Both the position numbers and the translations under genes were made by a program. Under the pieces are notes generated by a model, which was not told the DNA's origin, did not search any database, and worked only from the letters and a program-made list of their open reading frames with translations. 64,000 bases of DNA from Pogona vitticeps (lineage: Eukaryota; Chordata; Lepidosauria; Squamata; Agamidae), in assembly GCF_051106095.1 (NCBI RefSeq), contig NC_135795.1, forward strand, positions 2,199,001-2,263,000, given 5' to 3'. This document shows, in pieces, positions 1 to 13,200 of this stretch (its first letter is position 1; each line of letters begins with the position of its first letter).

Positions 1-583
1 GAAACGGCTTTTTTCCCCCAGAGATCGGTCAGCTCCTAGAAATAGCACATTTGTCTCTGTTATTGAGTCTGCCTGTAGTCTACACTTGAGAGTCCGTGGG
101 GGTGTAATAGAAATGTGTGTTATTTGCAAAGAAAAGAAAGGGAAGAGAAACATAACTGCCCACCTGTACTGACCACCAGGAAAGTCAGAAAAAAAATCAC
201 AGAGGTCCTGTATAAATGGGTCAGGATTTTGTTCCTTAATTAGCCTGTCATGTTCTTATCTCGTTTCCCATTGTGCATTTGCTTCCATTGGAAGTAGCGG
301 TTTTGGGGGGGGGGGAACTAGTTACATTTTCAGGTAAATTTTCACCTTATAAAAACAAACAGATGGTAGTTCTCTGCATAATTTTCCACTCCTCATCTTT
401 TCAAATATAGAGAGTGGACTACTTATGTTGTTAATATATCAGTGCTTCTGTAGAATGTGGACTAAAATAGCAACAGTCAAATGTGCTTTTTATTAGTGAA
501 GGAGTAGAGAGAGTCTGTGAAATCAAATCCATCCTGTACATCTGTATCTCATGAATATATTCTGCAATCTCTTTTCTTCCCAG
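1..583 (+). other. MEIOB intron sequence at window edge
   Basis: AT-rich intronic DNA with a short G run near 305-314. The exon carrying the MEIOB start codon was not found here and should lie before the window. Confidence 0.6.
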
Positions 584-3500
584 AGTATAATTGGTGTGGT
601 GATTGGGAAAACAGATGCCAAAGGCTTTCCAGACAGAAAAAGTAAAGTTCTTTTTAAGGCATTAAATTTGCTTTTCATGCTTTATCTCTTTGTCAGTGGT
701 TTTCCTGACTTTTTTTTTAAAAAATGTGTTTAATTTGGTGAGAATCTGCACAAACTCTGTAGAAATGTCTTTAGACTACAGGCGACATGGACCCAAAAAT
801 AAGGGGAGGCGCCCTGCAAATTTGGGGACGAGGCCTCCTCTCTGGACTTGATCCAGATCTCTCCATAAGCACAGATGGGAGGGAGATAGGGGATCCTTGC
901 CCCACAAATCTGACATCCATCCATTATTTAAATGGACACAAACAGCCAGACTATCTTAAAGTGGTACATGTTATGTATGAAGGCCCGTTGCTCTGTGTAG
1001 CCATTCACCCTGGAAATACAGTATTCTTGTGGATACCTTTGGATCACTTGTAATCTAGAAATTGCCCAGGCAACAGAGGGCAGTGTGTGTGAGAGAGAGA
1101 AGGGCCCCCTTATTTGTCTTTATCCCTTCCTTGTTCTAAAATGTAGTGGAGGGAATCTTCCACTACATTTGAATGGGAATTCACCCATATGAATGGGAAT
1201 CTGCTTTTTATCCCATTCATAAAGGGAACAAACGTTTCCTTTTTTTAAAAAAGTCTGCTGACCTCTAGCGGCATGAATGAGAAGCCTCTACTTCATTTTA
1301 TGCCTCTTTTACCACGAGTCCCCCTTGATGCTCATCATTAGCTCCCAGACCTCTTTCTTTGCTGCTGCTGGTGGCACCCCCAGCTGTCGTCTTCAGGTTT
1401 CCTAACAATATGACATAGGCAACTTGAAAGAACACAGCACCTGAGACTGGAGTGGGGACATTTCTTGCAGGCAGCCCCTGGCTGGCTGGGACAGATGACC
1501 ACCCCATGGAGTCTGGATCAATGAGGAAATATAGTATTATAATGAGATTCTCACTTAATTGAAACTTGTAATTGCTTTCTAAGACTGCCTCTTCTCTCTA
1601 CAGATATTGGATCAGAAAGGTACACGTTTGGCTTCACTGTCCGCGATTCGCCCTCTTACTTCATAAACGTACATTCCTGGGGAAGAGAGGACTACATTAA
1701 ATCTCTTTCAGAGAGCTTTAGAGTTGGTGATTGCGGTGAGCTGAAGTTTATTCCGAACATATTTCAATATCAGTCTGTTTTCCTCCTCTTTAAATCAATA
1801 TGATGTGTTTGTGGTCTTCATGTGTTTTCTGTCAAGGAGTTTGCAGGCGGCTCAGTTGGAACCGAAATGTTCAGTCAAATGGAGTGGAAAGAAGCAAACT
1901 TTTAAAAGCCAGCTTTCAGATGTAGTAAAACTGTCATCAGGAGGCACAGACAGGGGGGAAAAATCTCTCTGAGATTCTTTAGAATTTGTATTATATTTCA
2001 TTCTTCCAAAAATGGCACCTCACCATATTAACAATTACCACGAAAGGTATGATTTGTGCAAAGTTAAGGATGCAGTGCTGTGAACATTTAGTCAAGACTA
2101 ATGAATACAGTAGACTGACTTGTGTGTAAACCCACGTAGGAGCCTTCCGCCTAGCTCTTTCATTTCCACAGAAGAGTTAAGCATCCGCGCACGCACGTCA
2201 AGCATGTCGTCAGCTCTTCCCTTGCTGCATTAAACAGGCCTTACACGTGCTTCACTCTGACTGAATTAAGCCCAATGTGTATCTGATTCTCTGTATAACC
2301 CGTGATAAGACAAGAGAGTTGCTGACAGGCTCATAATCAAGCACAGTGCTCACATTTTGCGTGTGGTTTACTCCTCAGTGTAGCAAGTTCCTCCTGACAA
2401 ATTGCTTCGGCATCAAAATGCTACCTTCATGCTGACACTCTTTCAATGGAACGAACATGTACCAGGGTTAACCGATGCCTTAAACTTTCAAGTAGCCTCA
2501 ACAAGCATGTATACCCAGTGTGGTGTAGTGGATAGAGTGACGGACTAAGACTCTGGAGACCAGAGTTCGAATCCCCGCTTAGCCACAGAAACTCCCTGGG
2601 GGAGTGGATCTAGTAAAACCACTCCTTGAGTATCTCACTTACCTTGAAATCCCTGTTAGGGTCACTGTAAGTCAGTTCTAACTTGACAGCACATAACAAG
2701 CATGTGATTCCGTGATCATCAGGGTCTTGAGCTAGAGTCAACTCATTGTATTAGCACTCCTCCATGAAGTTCTGCCGTAACTTGGAAACTTCCATAAGGG
2801 AATTGTAGGCTTTGAATTCCATTATGGAATTGAAAGGTGCATCAACTGAACCTCATCATCCTTCCCATGCATGTAATGGCACAACCCCCCACCCCCGCCC
2901 CAAAGACTGTGTTCCAAGGGGTCTTGTTAATTATCTGCGCTTAATAGGCTGTAATCTCAATCCATGTTTTATGCATTTTCTATTTTTTTTTCCTCAATGA
3001 CAGTTGTAATTGAAAATCCTTTACTACAAACAAAGGAAGTTGAGAAGGATGAGAAATTCAGTCCTTCGACTCCTAGGTAAAAGAAATTTTAACTGCTTGC
3101 AGTATCCTCCTGATTCCGTACCACGATAGGTTATTGGGGGGGGGGGGGGCTCATTGTTCATTTTGTTTTATTCACACCCTATGCTCCTTTCAAGTGCTTC
3201 AGAACAGCTTTACAGTACATTGTTTCCCTTCCCTACCTTTTTTACCCTAACCTCAACCATGTGATGTGGGTTAGGCTAAGAGACAATTTCCTGGTGCAGC
3301 TATATGGTTAGCCATATTTAAAAATGCTTCTATGATACAGAACAACTGTTTCCCTTGTTTGAGACACTACAAGACAAAGGATGCTTAAATGAATAATTGT
3401 ATTTGCTTCTATTATTATTAATAAAAGCAATAGAAGGAATTTTGTTATGTATAACTAAACTACATATGTATGTGATGTTCCTTTTTAATTTTTCTTGAGT

Positions 3501-6500
3501 ATTTATGTGCAATCTAAAAATAATAACAGTAAGAATTGCACAGACACACAAACCGTTCCTACAGCACAATTCTTTACATACCTACTGTGAAATAATTTCA
3601 CCTGAGTTCACTGGAAGTTACTTCTAGGTACAGGGTTGTAACCTAAAGCATGTTCATTTACTCATCACAGCTGGTAACTCAAGTGGAGTTTCTAAAGAAA
3701 CTTGCAAATGTCGAATACACAATATTGTCTGCTTCCTGAGCATTTGGCTGTGGGTAGAACAATAATATTCCATGTGTCAAGGAGCCAGGGCAGAGTTGTT
3801 GGTGGCCATTCTGCTAACTATTGACTTGACCAGTCTTTGCCCATTTAGAAAGACTAAAACTGACGTTTTTTAATGTGATATAACCTTGTAGCCATAGGAG
3901 TCATTAATCTCAGTGTTGAGGTCTGATGGACCACAAACATTGATATCATATGCACTGAAGAGGCCTTTTCTTCAGAGTGTTCATAACATATAAACAATCT
4001 TTTAATAATGATGGCCAATGTGTTATATATCTGTATTATCAGCTGCTACAAGCTACTGCTCAGTGAGAATCATTCCACTGTCAAAATCTGCACCCACAAT
4101 GAAGTGGACGCCAAACTGCTATCCCTGTTGAAACTACCCGTGAAGAACCCTCAAGATTTTTACTCTCTAGAGGACATTGTGGCCAATGGGCAGAGCCTGG
4201 ATGGAAAAATCATTAACGTTCTTGCAGCTATTAAGTCAGTAAGTCAGAACAAACTATGCAAGTTGAAGCGAGCTTCTGCTATAGTCTGTGATCTACCTGG
4301 TTGCTGAATAGATAAGGATTTACTGGGTCCCAGTATGGTAGATTGGGTTGATCTTTTGTCTTGGTTATCAGACACTGGGCTTGGTCGAGTGCTAAGGTAG
4401 GCTAACAGCGACATACCTCAAAGCTTTAATGAACAGTATTCCACAGAACTTTCATGTATCAAGGATGGCATCATGATATGGCAGGATATGAGGAGATGTA
4501 TTTAAACTCTTTTGACATATGCACATTTTTTTAACAATACCAGAAAGTATTCATGTTAAATTGGTTATTGATTAAGCACTCATGTAGCCATGTCATGCCC
4601 TTGTCTGTCTTTTTAATCTCTGGTTCCTACGCAATCCGTTCCTTAAGGGAAAGACCCTATTGAAATTAACAAGAGCTATAGAAGAACATTTCGGAGGTCA
4701 TAGCAACTGCTGTGGGTAACTGTCAGCATAACTCAGCTGATTGTGCCTCTTGGCACTGCGAATCTCGCAGACACAACCCATGCTTATTTGAGCTCCTTAG
4801 CCTGCTGGTAAGAGGCTGAAAATATATACAGTGGGGGCTTGACTTGAGAACTTAATCCGTATTGGAAGGCGGTTCTCAAGTCAAAAAGTCTGTAGGTCAA
4901 GTCTCCATTGACCTACAGTGCATTGAAAACCGATTAATCCCATAACAGGCCGTTTTTGTTCCATTTTGGTTTTTTTCTGGTCTGTAAGTCAATTCTCAGG
5001 CTGCAAGTCAAACAAATTTTGCGGCCAGAGAAGTCTGTAACTCAAAAAGTCTGTAAGTCAAGCCGTCTGTAAGTCAAGGGTCCACTGTAATATTGTTATC
5101 AAACTTGGCATAAGGCTTGAAACCCATCTCCACTGATTCCCAGATGGTGTTAAGGTTGATGGGCTGAATGCAAGAATGTATGTATGTATTCTGCATCTAT
5201 GCCGTGTCGGTGTACCAAAATGCCAAGAGAGGAGGAAATAATGAGAGAGCAGGTGAGTTCATCTCCTTGAGCCTACCACAACCTTGGACCATTGTAAGGA
5301 GTGGAGCCATGGCATCATGTGTAACACAACGGCCCTGGCAGCAAGGGTGCAGTGTCAGGGGATAAAATCTCCCTGTGGTCAGGCAATTTTCCTCTTGCCT
5401 GGAGATTGACCAAGAAGAAGAAGAATTTTAATGATAACATGCTGTCTATGTAGAAAAGGACTATTTATGTTTAACTATCTAGCTAGGAATACAAAATTTA
5501 GATCCAAATTGGGTTTTTCTTCTACTTCACAAAGGTTGGTGAACCAAAATACTTCACCACTTCGGACAGACGGAAAGGCCACAGATGTGAAGTAAGACTG
5601 TTTGATGAAACGGAGTCTTCCTTTGCAATGATATGGTAAGCTATATTCTAAGGAGGCTTCTAGATGGGCCGCTCCCAGCACTACCAGACCAAAAAGACTG
5701 TGAATAAGACTACAATGAACATACAACTATAATTAATTGATGCCTATTATTAATAGCATGGCTTCTCTGATGATACAGCAACATTCATTAAATGGCAGCA
5801 GCAATATCCATTAACCTCTATTACATATAAAGCTGTCCGGTGGAGCGGCCTCGAATATATTACCCATTTCTATGAGTTATTGATGAATTATTCCCTCAGG
5901 AGAAACAGAGTGAAACAGAACTGCAAATCAATTATGAAAGGTCACCATGGCGGTGTGGAAATAAAGAAGCCATCTAGTTAGTTAGGCCATGGATGATCTT
6001 GCTTGCTCTCAGCAACATATTGTATAGCACCAGCCACAGACCAACCTTTGCAGAAATACTGATGTCAACAGCATTATAGGTAGATCGTAGCACTTTTATA
6101 TGGGCAGCCCTACTGGATCGAACCAAAGAGCCACCTCTCCGAGCCCCATTTCACAGCCAGCTCAAGGACTTTTAGTCTGGTGTCTCAAGACCCAGATTCT
6201 TTCCACCTTCCAAACCTTGTTAGGGCACTAAATGTCTTTAATCCCTACATGTTGTGGTTTTATTGTCTTGTAGTTTATATTCTTCAGGCTGTTTTGTGTT
6301 TGTAACTGACCAGACTTTGCAAGCGTATGAATATTTTTATATTTATACAAAAATAAACATTTTAATTAACTAAGCAACATTTTTATTGACTTTTTCTCTA
6401 GCTGGGATAACGAATCCATCCAGCTTGCACAGAGCTGGGTGCCTCGTGAAACAGGTACCTTTAATTTCCTTGAAGAATACTTTTGCTGAGACTGTCGCAA

Positions 6501-9500
6501 AAGGTAAAGCTTTGTGTAAAATAACAAAGGGATCATATCTTCCTTACCAGTGATATTTGCATCAGATGTAAGAATAAACTTTGACAAATTTCGAAACTGC
6601 ATGGTGGCAACTGTAATTTCAAAAACCATCATTACAACTAATCCTGGTAAGTAGCAGCTTTAAAATCCTTTTTAAAATCATGACACAATTCCCTAGAATA
6701 GTCTTCTTTTATATGCGATCAAAATGGTGGCTTAGGAATTGAAGACTGGTACTGCTTGCCTATAGAGTAGTTTGTCCAAATGTCCTCTTTCAAACAAACA
6801 AACAAAAAACAAAACCCACCAGTCTGTATACTTCCATCTGTCCCTGATGTTTGTCATAGTGGAATTGTTTAGCCCAATCTGTTAAGCTCCTGGAAAAGAC
6901 ATTTCTCAGGCACTTATTCAGTCTGGCACTTATCCTGCATGACATTTCTCTCTCTTCCAGCACTTTCTCCCTCTTGCTCAATATTGGGTCCAATATCAGC
7001 TTTCTCACCTCCAACCTTCATCTTCTTCGCTTTCCTTGATCTATTAAATACATCACAGTCCACCCTACTGAACGAGCGCAATGCTTTGGCTTTCAATTTG
7101 CCTTCTCTTTCATTCCCCAGATTCATCGTATCATTCAATCACTGCCAGCATCACCACGTTCAACCATCTGAAGGCATTGGGCTCTCTCAGACAATGCCAT
7201 CCTTTCTCCCTTTGCTGACCCTCATGCTTGGAAATCGCTGCCCCTCATGCTGAAAGGCTTGGTTTCTGGAAGGATTGTTTTCTTCTTGATTCATTGCCTC
7301 AGCATATCTGTCTTCTCCCCTGCAATGAATTGTACACTCTACGTAGTTTGGATAGGAGTCTTCCCAATTGTAAGGTGGCATACAGATGGCTGGTTAATAA
7401 AATAGCTCTGCATGCCTAAGGTGCAACCCCAGACTTCTTCATGAAACAGGAATGTCTGACAGCAAGATCAGGAAATGGCTATATCCAAAGCCCTGAGAAG
7501 GCTACTTCAGGCAGAGACTGCCATTGAACTGCCCTGCTTCCCTGCCTCGGAGGGCTGTTTCCGTTGCTCTTCCTGATAGCCTTGTTCTCTGCAACAGACC
7601 CGGCTTGGCTCTGGGCTCTTAGCAGGAAACCTTAATCCTCAAGCTACAGCCTCCTAATTGGCCTCGGATGGCCTTGCCTGTATTAACACTGTGTTTAAAA
7701 ATATTTTTTTCAAGACACCCCGAAAGCACGTGTTCTACTCAAATTTATAAAAGAAAATGCAGAAATGTTAGATTTGGATGACGACATGGGAGACGAACTC
7801 AGAGAGTCAATAAACTGTGAGTATGCTTCCAAGCGTTCCTTTCTTTTGATGGATCCATATAGGTTGCCTGGGGTCTTGATTCTGGGTCCACTCTTTTGAA
7901 TATCAACAAAGTCCAGTCAGAACCCAGTGGGCTTTCTGTCTGTGTGAGCCCTGCACAATTTCAGTGCTATCATGCTTCTCTTATTTTTAAAACTGTGTTT
8001 TTTGTATACAACCCACGCATGATTTCTCCGTATGAAGTCTGCTTCTGTATTGCTTAAGTCACAATGACTATACTGTATAAAACATCCCTGCCTGTCTGTA
8101 CCTCTGAACGGCTTCTCAGGTAGTATTTAACTGGTATGTCATTTTGGTATTTCAAAATAGGAAATCTAGCGATCTATGGAGATTTTGGTATCCTCCAGAC
8201 CTTCCCCAACCTTTGACTATATACATTTACATATTATTAGCAGACCTGTCTGTGTCTCCCGATTACTTGCAGAGATGGCAATTAATGGTTGGGTTGATGG
8301 AAGGGCACCAGGATACTTACCTCTCCAGTTAAGGACAGAGCAAGAGTTTTGCTTATAATATGAACAAATATAAATAACAGGGTGCAACATATGGGTAATT
8401 CAACATATAGATAACCCTCCCCCTTGTTATCTTTAGTACAGACAATACTTGGTGTTTATACGGTGGAGAAAATAAAGATGGAAGCTTTGGAGAATGAGGG
8501 AAAAACAGAACCTTTCTATGGCATTGTTTTTGCCTACATTTCAACACTGAATATTGATAACGAAACCACTAAAATAATACGAAACAGATGGTAAGCATTT
8601 TGTTAATTTTTGTACAGGATATTTCATTCCCTTTTCCAGTTCTGCCCTGAAAACTCCCATTCCTCTGTTTATCAAATTGCTTTCCTAAATCTGTATCAAA
8701 CCTTTTATTGAAATATCCTAACCTCACCTAACTTGGCTATCCAGTGAAGAACACTCTCTCAAAGTGCTGAAAGCCCTCTGTTATTCGAGAGCATTTCTAT
8801 ACTGCTTTTCATTTGAAAAATCCCCAAACAGTTTACAAATAGCACGGGTGTTATAGCGTGTGATTTTCCTCACCTCCATAGCTTGCATTTAGTATGGTTC
8901 ATTTTGTGATTAGAGATGGGCACGAACCACCGGTTCCAAAGACTGGCTAGGAAAGAGGGCATACCCAGAGAGGGTATGGAAAAACAGTGGGAAACACTAT
9001 AACAACAATTCAGTTTGAAAATCACTCGACAAGGTCCATATTAAAATAGTCTCTCTTTCTTGCAGTGCCAAGTGCCGCTATGTGGTCAACGAAAGTACAG
9101 ATACCTGCTCTTTCTGTAGCAGTCCCTCCTCTTCAGAAGCCACGCCTGTTTTTCCCAGCTTTGATTTACTCGTTGATCTGACAGACCACACAGGCACGCT
9201 TCATTCTTGCAGGCTCTCAGACACAGTAGCTGAAGAAGCTTTAGGTTGCACGGTAAGAACACACTATCCATAGCATTTTTCCCCCTGCTGAAGCTTATGC
9301 TTCTAGTTTGTTTGTTCACTCACTCACTCTATTTTACCTGCAAAAAAACCACCTTACTGTGATATTTGTTCAGGACTATTTAGCCCTCCCCTTACTAAGA
9401 CATTTTATGTGTCAGAACGGTGCCTATACCTTTTATCAAGACTACTAGTAGATCAAGCAGCCTTTAACTTATGTAAGACTGCACAGGAGTAAGTGTGTTT

Positions 9501-11329
9501 AGTCTTTTAAGGTGCCACAGAATTTGGTACTCACTGCTGCCGATCCAAGCATGCCAATTAGCGTAAGCACTCAGTGGACGTCTTCGTAAATATCTCAGGC
9601 CAACATTTTTAAAATTTGTATTTCATTTTATTCAAGATTCCTCTTAGATACTTATCCTGGAGTCATCACTTGGGCATCTGTTTAATCAGAAACACGTTCT
9701 CCATTCACTAGTCTTTTCAGACCTTTCTCCTCTACTCCAAGGAATCCTGAAACACGAAGGCAGACACCCAAGCTGTCATTGGGTCTGGTTATGGTATTTT
9801 CTTCTGGAAGAGCACGCCTTCCTGTGAATTATGTGCATTTCAGGCCAATTAAACTATGGTCTTCCCATTTAGGTCCAGGAGTTCCAGGCTCTGACGGAGT
9901 CTCAAAAGACTGGCCTAAAATGGCACCTTCTTCTTGAACGCAGTAAAATTCACTTTAAAGTAAGTAGAGACATGAATCTAAAGAAAGGTGTGTTTTTTTT
10001 TGTAGTGGCTACAGCAGTACTGAACAGTTTATCCCATAAAATATATTTTAGGGGGAAAAATAATCTGCTCTTGCAGACTTCCTAGTAAAAGTAAAGGTTC
10101 CCCTTGACATTTAGTCCAGTCGTGTCCGACTCTAGATACCAGACTTCCTGATAGCTAATAAATCCTCGTAGGCACCTGCTTGCCCTGAAAATTAGCTAAA
10201 TTCATGGCAGGTAAGATTATCTATGGTTATTGCTCATGATGGCTATAAATTTTCTTCATCAGCTTCTCATAAGCAACTGGTCGCTTACAGTGTGAACAGA
10301 AGACTGGACTAGAGAGGCCTTTGGTCTGATCCATAAAGGATCATCCTACGTTCTTACATTCATGAGCAGGGGGAGGATTTCTTTGACATGTCATATTTTC
10401 TCTGCAACCTACAGTTGAATCCATAAGCAAGCTCCAACATGTTTATGTGTCATCTGGCCTTTCTCACTAAACCACCCATATGCTCAAACTTAGACTGCAG
10501 GAAAAAAATGACATGTCATAGAAATCCTCCCCCTTCCATGAGCAATGTCCTAGCTAAGAAATCGTTAAGTGGAAGCCAGCTCAGCAGATTTGATATGAAT
10601 GCAAAACACTGCTTCCACAATGTTCACCTTTCACAGCCCCGCATGGGTTTCCAACATGAAAGTTTGGCTTCAAGGACTTCACCAGTCCTGTAAACCCCCC
10701 CCCCCATCCTTTTCCCCCTTAACTAAGCCTTTATTGTTTTAAATACAGGTTTTGAGTGGTATGATTTGTTATATACAGTATATGCAACATATATGTTTGT
10801 TTTACAAAATGTAACAGTTGACACTGCATGTATTTACTGCATTTGTTGGCTGTATTTTTAAGAAATGCTACAGTTGCTTTTATTATTATTATTATTATTA
10901 GACACAACCTGTAATAAACAAAGTGGGTTACTTCATGTCATTGCCTCACCAAAGGCTATTTTCCCTTTATGCCTGCTTATATCCCAGCTGGAGAAAAGAT
11001 AATGGCAGCTACCCATGCATTTTCTGCTGTTGGAATAAAAGCAGCTAAAAGGGGGTTAAAATGCAAACGAAAGTATTAAACATGTTTCCCTCCCCCATTT
11101 CCTACTTCAAAATACAGTTTTATATGATTCATTGTGAAGTTTAGTCTTCGTTCTGGAAGAAAAAGGGTGTTTTTTTTTTTAAAAGGCTTGTTTGAACAAG
11201 TATTATTTTATATCTCCATAGGTTAATTTTTCAGCCAACTCATGGACTGGACTGAGAGTGAGTTTGCTTTCTTGCAAACTAGCAGATCCTGTTGAGGCCA
11301 GCCTAAATTTGCTTGAAAAGGCAAAATAA
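584..11329 (+). CDS. MEIOB: MEIOB, meiosis-specific OB-fold protein (5' partial, 12 exons in window)
   Basis: Exons: 584-641, 1604-1735, 3004-3076, 4043-4238, 5535-5635, 6402-6454, 6551-6646, 7715-7816, 8437-8590, 9066-9252, 9873-9959, 11222-11329 (TAA). All have AG/GT borders and phases that join into one 448-residue frame. It reads close to remembered human MEIOB, for example [32 protein letters not shown] and [14 protein letters not shown]. About 25 N-terminal residues must lie upstream of the window. Known role: a germline RPA1-like single-strand DNA binding protein that works with SPATA22 to stabilise meiotic recombination intermediates. The C-terminal OB domain carries a CX2CX10CX2C cluster (exon 9066-9252) that looks like the RPA1-type zinc site. 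The last coding exon ends LLEKAK. The gene converges with FAHD1, as in mammals. Product call is very secure. Confidence 0.96.
2511..2694 (+). mobile_element. tRNA-derived SINE with target site duplication
   Basis: The tRNA-like head (GTGGTGTAGTGGATAGAGTG ... GAGTTCGAATCCCC) has A- and B-box motifs. The tail follows at 2640-2694. The copy is flanked by AACAAGCATGT at 2500-2510 and 2695-2705. It lies in MEIOB intron 2 (as counted in this window). It is an SINE, not a functional tRNA gene. Confidence 0.8.
4829..5087. mobile_element. TA-flanked MITE (Tc1/mariner or pogo type)
   Basis: A 259-bp element in a MEIOB intron. The left end CAGTGGGGGCTTGACTT and the inverted right end CAGTGGACCCTTGACTT match as terminal repeats, and TA flanks both sides. 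The interior repeats GTCTGTAAGTCAA-like phrases on both arms. It has no coding capacity. Confidence 0.75.
10084..10139 (-). mobile_element. Sauria SINE 3' fragment, minus orientation, with TSD
   Basis: The reversed tail AAAGGTTCCCCTTGACA ... GTCGTGTCCGACTCTAG matches the 3' end of the full SINE at 40141-40459. The fragment is flanked by CAGACTTCCT at 10074-10083 and 10140-10149, so it inserted already truncated. Confidence 0.75.
10300..10360 (+). mobile_element. SINE 3' tail fragment
   Basis: GGACTAGAGAGGCCTTTGG ... GATCCATAAAGGATCATC ... GTTCTT resembles the common reptilian SINE tail (GACTAGATGGGCC...GATCCAGC). Degraded. Confidence 0.45.
10833..10925 (+). repeat. ~90-bp repeat, copy 1 (MEIOB last intron)
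   Basis: TTTACTGCATTTGTTGGCTG and the following bases recur at 12064-12145 with a few differences. This copy has an ATT microsatellite in the middle. Confidence 0.7.
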
Positions 11330-12063
11330 ATACAGCACCTAGCTTCAAAATAGCTGTAAGCACATGAGAGTGGATCTTCAGAAGCTTCCTCCTCATTGCA
11401 AAAGTGGTAAAAAGCGCATTTTGATCAAAACTTAATTTTTGCAAGTGTGTCATTGTTTTAAAGAACAGCTTAGCTTAATGACTTTCCAAAATGTAAGTAT
11501 ACGCCCTCCTTTGAATGAAAAGCAAAGTTTCTTTCCAAATATAATAATTTGAGATATATATTTTATAATTTAATGTCAAGTTAATGGCCTTAAACAAGGA
11601 TATTAAAGTGGTGTTTTGTGGTGAGCATCGATCTGCTATCTGAAAGAGAAAGCTCTCACAGCAGGCCCAACCTGAAATCTCAACACCTGCCCCTAACTTA
11701 CTGGATGGGCAAAGCCATGGCTCCATTTTTCCCCTCCTGCTCCCCAGGGGAATTTTTGCCTTGGACAGATAATACTGCCCAGCTCTGAAGGGCTGTTGTG
11801 AAGATTTCAGCCTCTTTGGGTGAAGTGCTTCGAATACTGTACATGTATATGTCACCGTGTTTTGCTTCAAGACCCTTGTCAAGTGATAACAGGAAATCTA
11901 AGACGTTATTAAGCAATGCAGCAAGACATACATTTTGTTTAATTGACACCTTAGTATTCACTCTTCCATTAGATTTCACTGCAAAATGTTTTCTAAATTT
12001 CAATCTATTGGAAAAAAAAATTCTCCATTGCATTCTGTTCAGGCACAGTGGTAATAAAGAATG

Positions 12064-12145
12064 TTTACTGCATTTGTTGGCTGTATTTTTAAGAAATGCC
12101 ACAGTTGCAGTTTTTATTACTAAACACAACCTGGCGTAAACAAAG
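12064..12145 (+). repeat. ~90-bp repeat, copy 2 (between MEIOB and FAHD1)
   Basis: Direct-orientation partner of 10833-10925. Homology covers GCATTTGTTGGCTGTATTTT through the ACACAACCTG/AAACAAAG end and stops abruptly on both sides. Confidence 0.7.
12113..12118 (-). terminator. FAHD1: Candidate FAHD1 polyadenylation signal
   Basis: The minus strand reads AATAAA about 410 bp after the FAHD1 stop. A plus-strand AATAAA at 12053-12058 could serve MEIOB, so the two convergent transcripts may end within the same 100 bp. Another AATAAA overlaps the MEIOB stop codon (11325-11330). Confidence 0.35.
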
Positions 12146-12528
12146 CCTTCCCCTTCTATCTTGTTCTTTTGCAAGCGAAGAGGAAAAAAACTTTGTCCTA
12201 CATCCAGGCGCTGACTAATCACTCTTGGAGTAGAGCCACGGATCCAACGATTCCGCATACACGTTGAGGTTTCAAATTCTCATTGACGTAATGGACCAAA
12301 CTGTAGTTGAGAGGGAACAACTGGGCAGAGGGATGCAACCTTCTCTCTGCCCTCTGTGAGAGCAGTCAGAACCAGGATGATCCAAAGGGCATGCCTCCTG
12401 GCCTGGACCTGCAGAGGAGAATTCCGGCTCATTGGGAAAGAAGGAGGATGATGGTCTGCCGGCTTCCTGTTCCAGTCCGAAGGAGCCCAGAATGTGACCC
12501 CTTCCTGGAAAAAAAGAAACATGACACC

Positions 12529-13200
12529 TCAAGGCCGATACTTCTGCTGCGCTACCTGGAAGCGCATCGTCAGCAGGCCTTCGATCCCGGCTTCTATCTC
12601 ATCCTTCTCCTGCACCGCAGAAACCCCTTGGGGGCTGCCGGTCAGGATGACGTCCCCTTCTTCCAACGCGATGATCCCGCTGACGTAGCTGATGACGTAA
12701 GGGATGGAGAAGATCATGGCCGACGTATGCCCTTCTTGCCGCAATTCCCCGTTGACCTTCAGCCAGATCTTCAGCTGGTGCGGGTCAGGGACTTTTTCCT
12801 TGGGGATGAAGTCACTGACCGGACAGGAGGTGCTGAACCCTTTGGCCAAGGTCCACGGGAGCCCTTTCGCCTTGCACTCCTCTTGGGTGTCCCTGGCCGT
12901 CATGTCCAGGCAGAGGGCGTAGCCGGCCACGTGGCCCATGGCGGCCGCCTGGGGGACCTCTTGGGCTCTCTTCCCGATCACCACCCCTAGTTCCACCTCG
13001 TGGTGGAGCTTGCGGCAATAGTACGGCCGGACGATGGGAGAGCCTTCCCGGACGTAAGCGGAGGACGGCTTGAGGAAGAAGAGCGGCTCGGTGGGAAGGG
13101 TGTTCCTCATCTCTTTGGCGTGCTCCGCATAATTCCTCCCAACGCAGATGATGTTCTTGCCCCACTCCCAGAACCTGGTAATAGGCTTAGAAGGGGCCAT
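12529..13200 (-). CDS. FAHD1: FAHD1, mitochondrial acylpyruvase / oxaloacetate decarboxylase
   Basis: Single-exon gene of 223 residues, the usual length (human 224). It carries the FAH-fold core. RFWEWGKNIICVGRNYAEHA opens the fold. HHEVELGVVIG holds the two metal-binding glutamates and CLDMTARD the metal-binding aspartate. The nearby KGLPWTLAKGF block and the glycine-rich LTGSPQGV turn follow. Known role: Mg-dependent hydrolysis of acylpyruvates and decarboxylation of oxaloacetate in mitochondria. I chose the ATG at 13198-13200 because the context is strong (A at -3, G at +4) and it gives the family length. The frame stays open a little further upstream, but only from a GTG. The gene sits head to head with HAGH across a CpG island, as in mammals, and lacks introns, as is normal for this gene. 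Confidence 0.96.
   Translation of the reverse strand: MAPSKPITRFWEWGKNIICVGRNYAEHAKEMRNTLPTEPLFFLKPSSAYVREGSPIVRPYYCRKLHHEVELGVVIGKRAQEVPQAAAMGHVAGYALCLDMTARDTQEECKAKGLPWTLAKGFSTSCPVSDFIPKEKVPDPHQLKIWLKVNGELRQEGHTSAMIFSIPYVISYVSGIIALEEGDVILTGSPQGVSAVQEKDEIEAGIEGLLTMRFQVAQQKYRP

Larger units (their letters stand above)
11330..12528. other. MEIOB-FAHD1 intergenic / 3' UTR region
   Basis: Holds the likely 3' UTRs of both convergent genes, one copy of the 90-bp repeat and candidate polyadenylation signals. The long minus-strand open frame at 11698-12258 resembles no protein I know. Confidence 0.55.

Noticed and set aside
11698-12258. 186-codon minus-strand open frame downstream of FAHD1.
   Set aside because: No recognisable similarity, overlaps the repeated 90-bp segment, and sits where the 3' UTRs should be.
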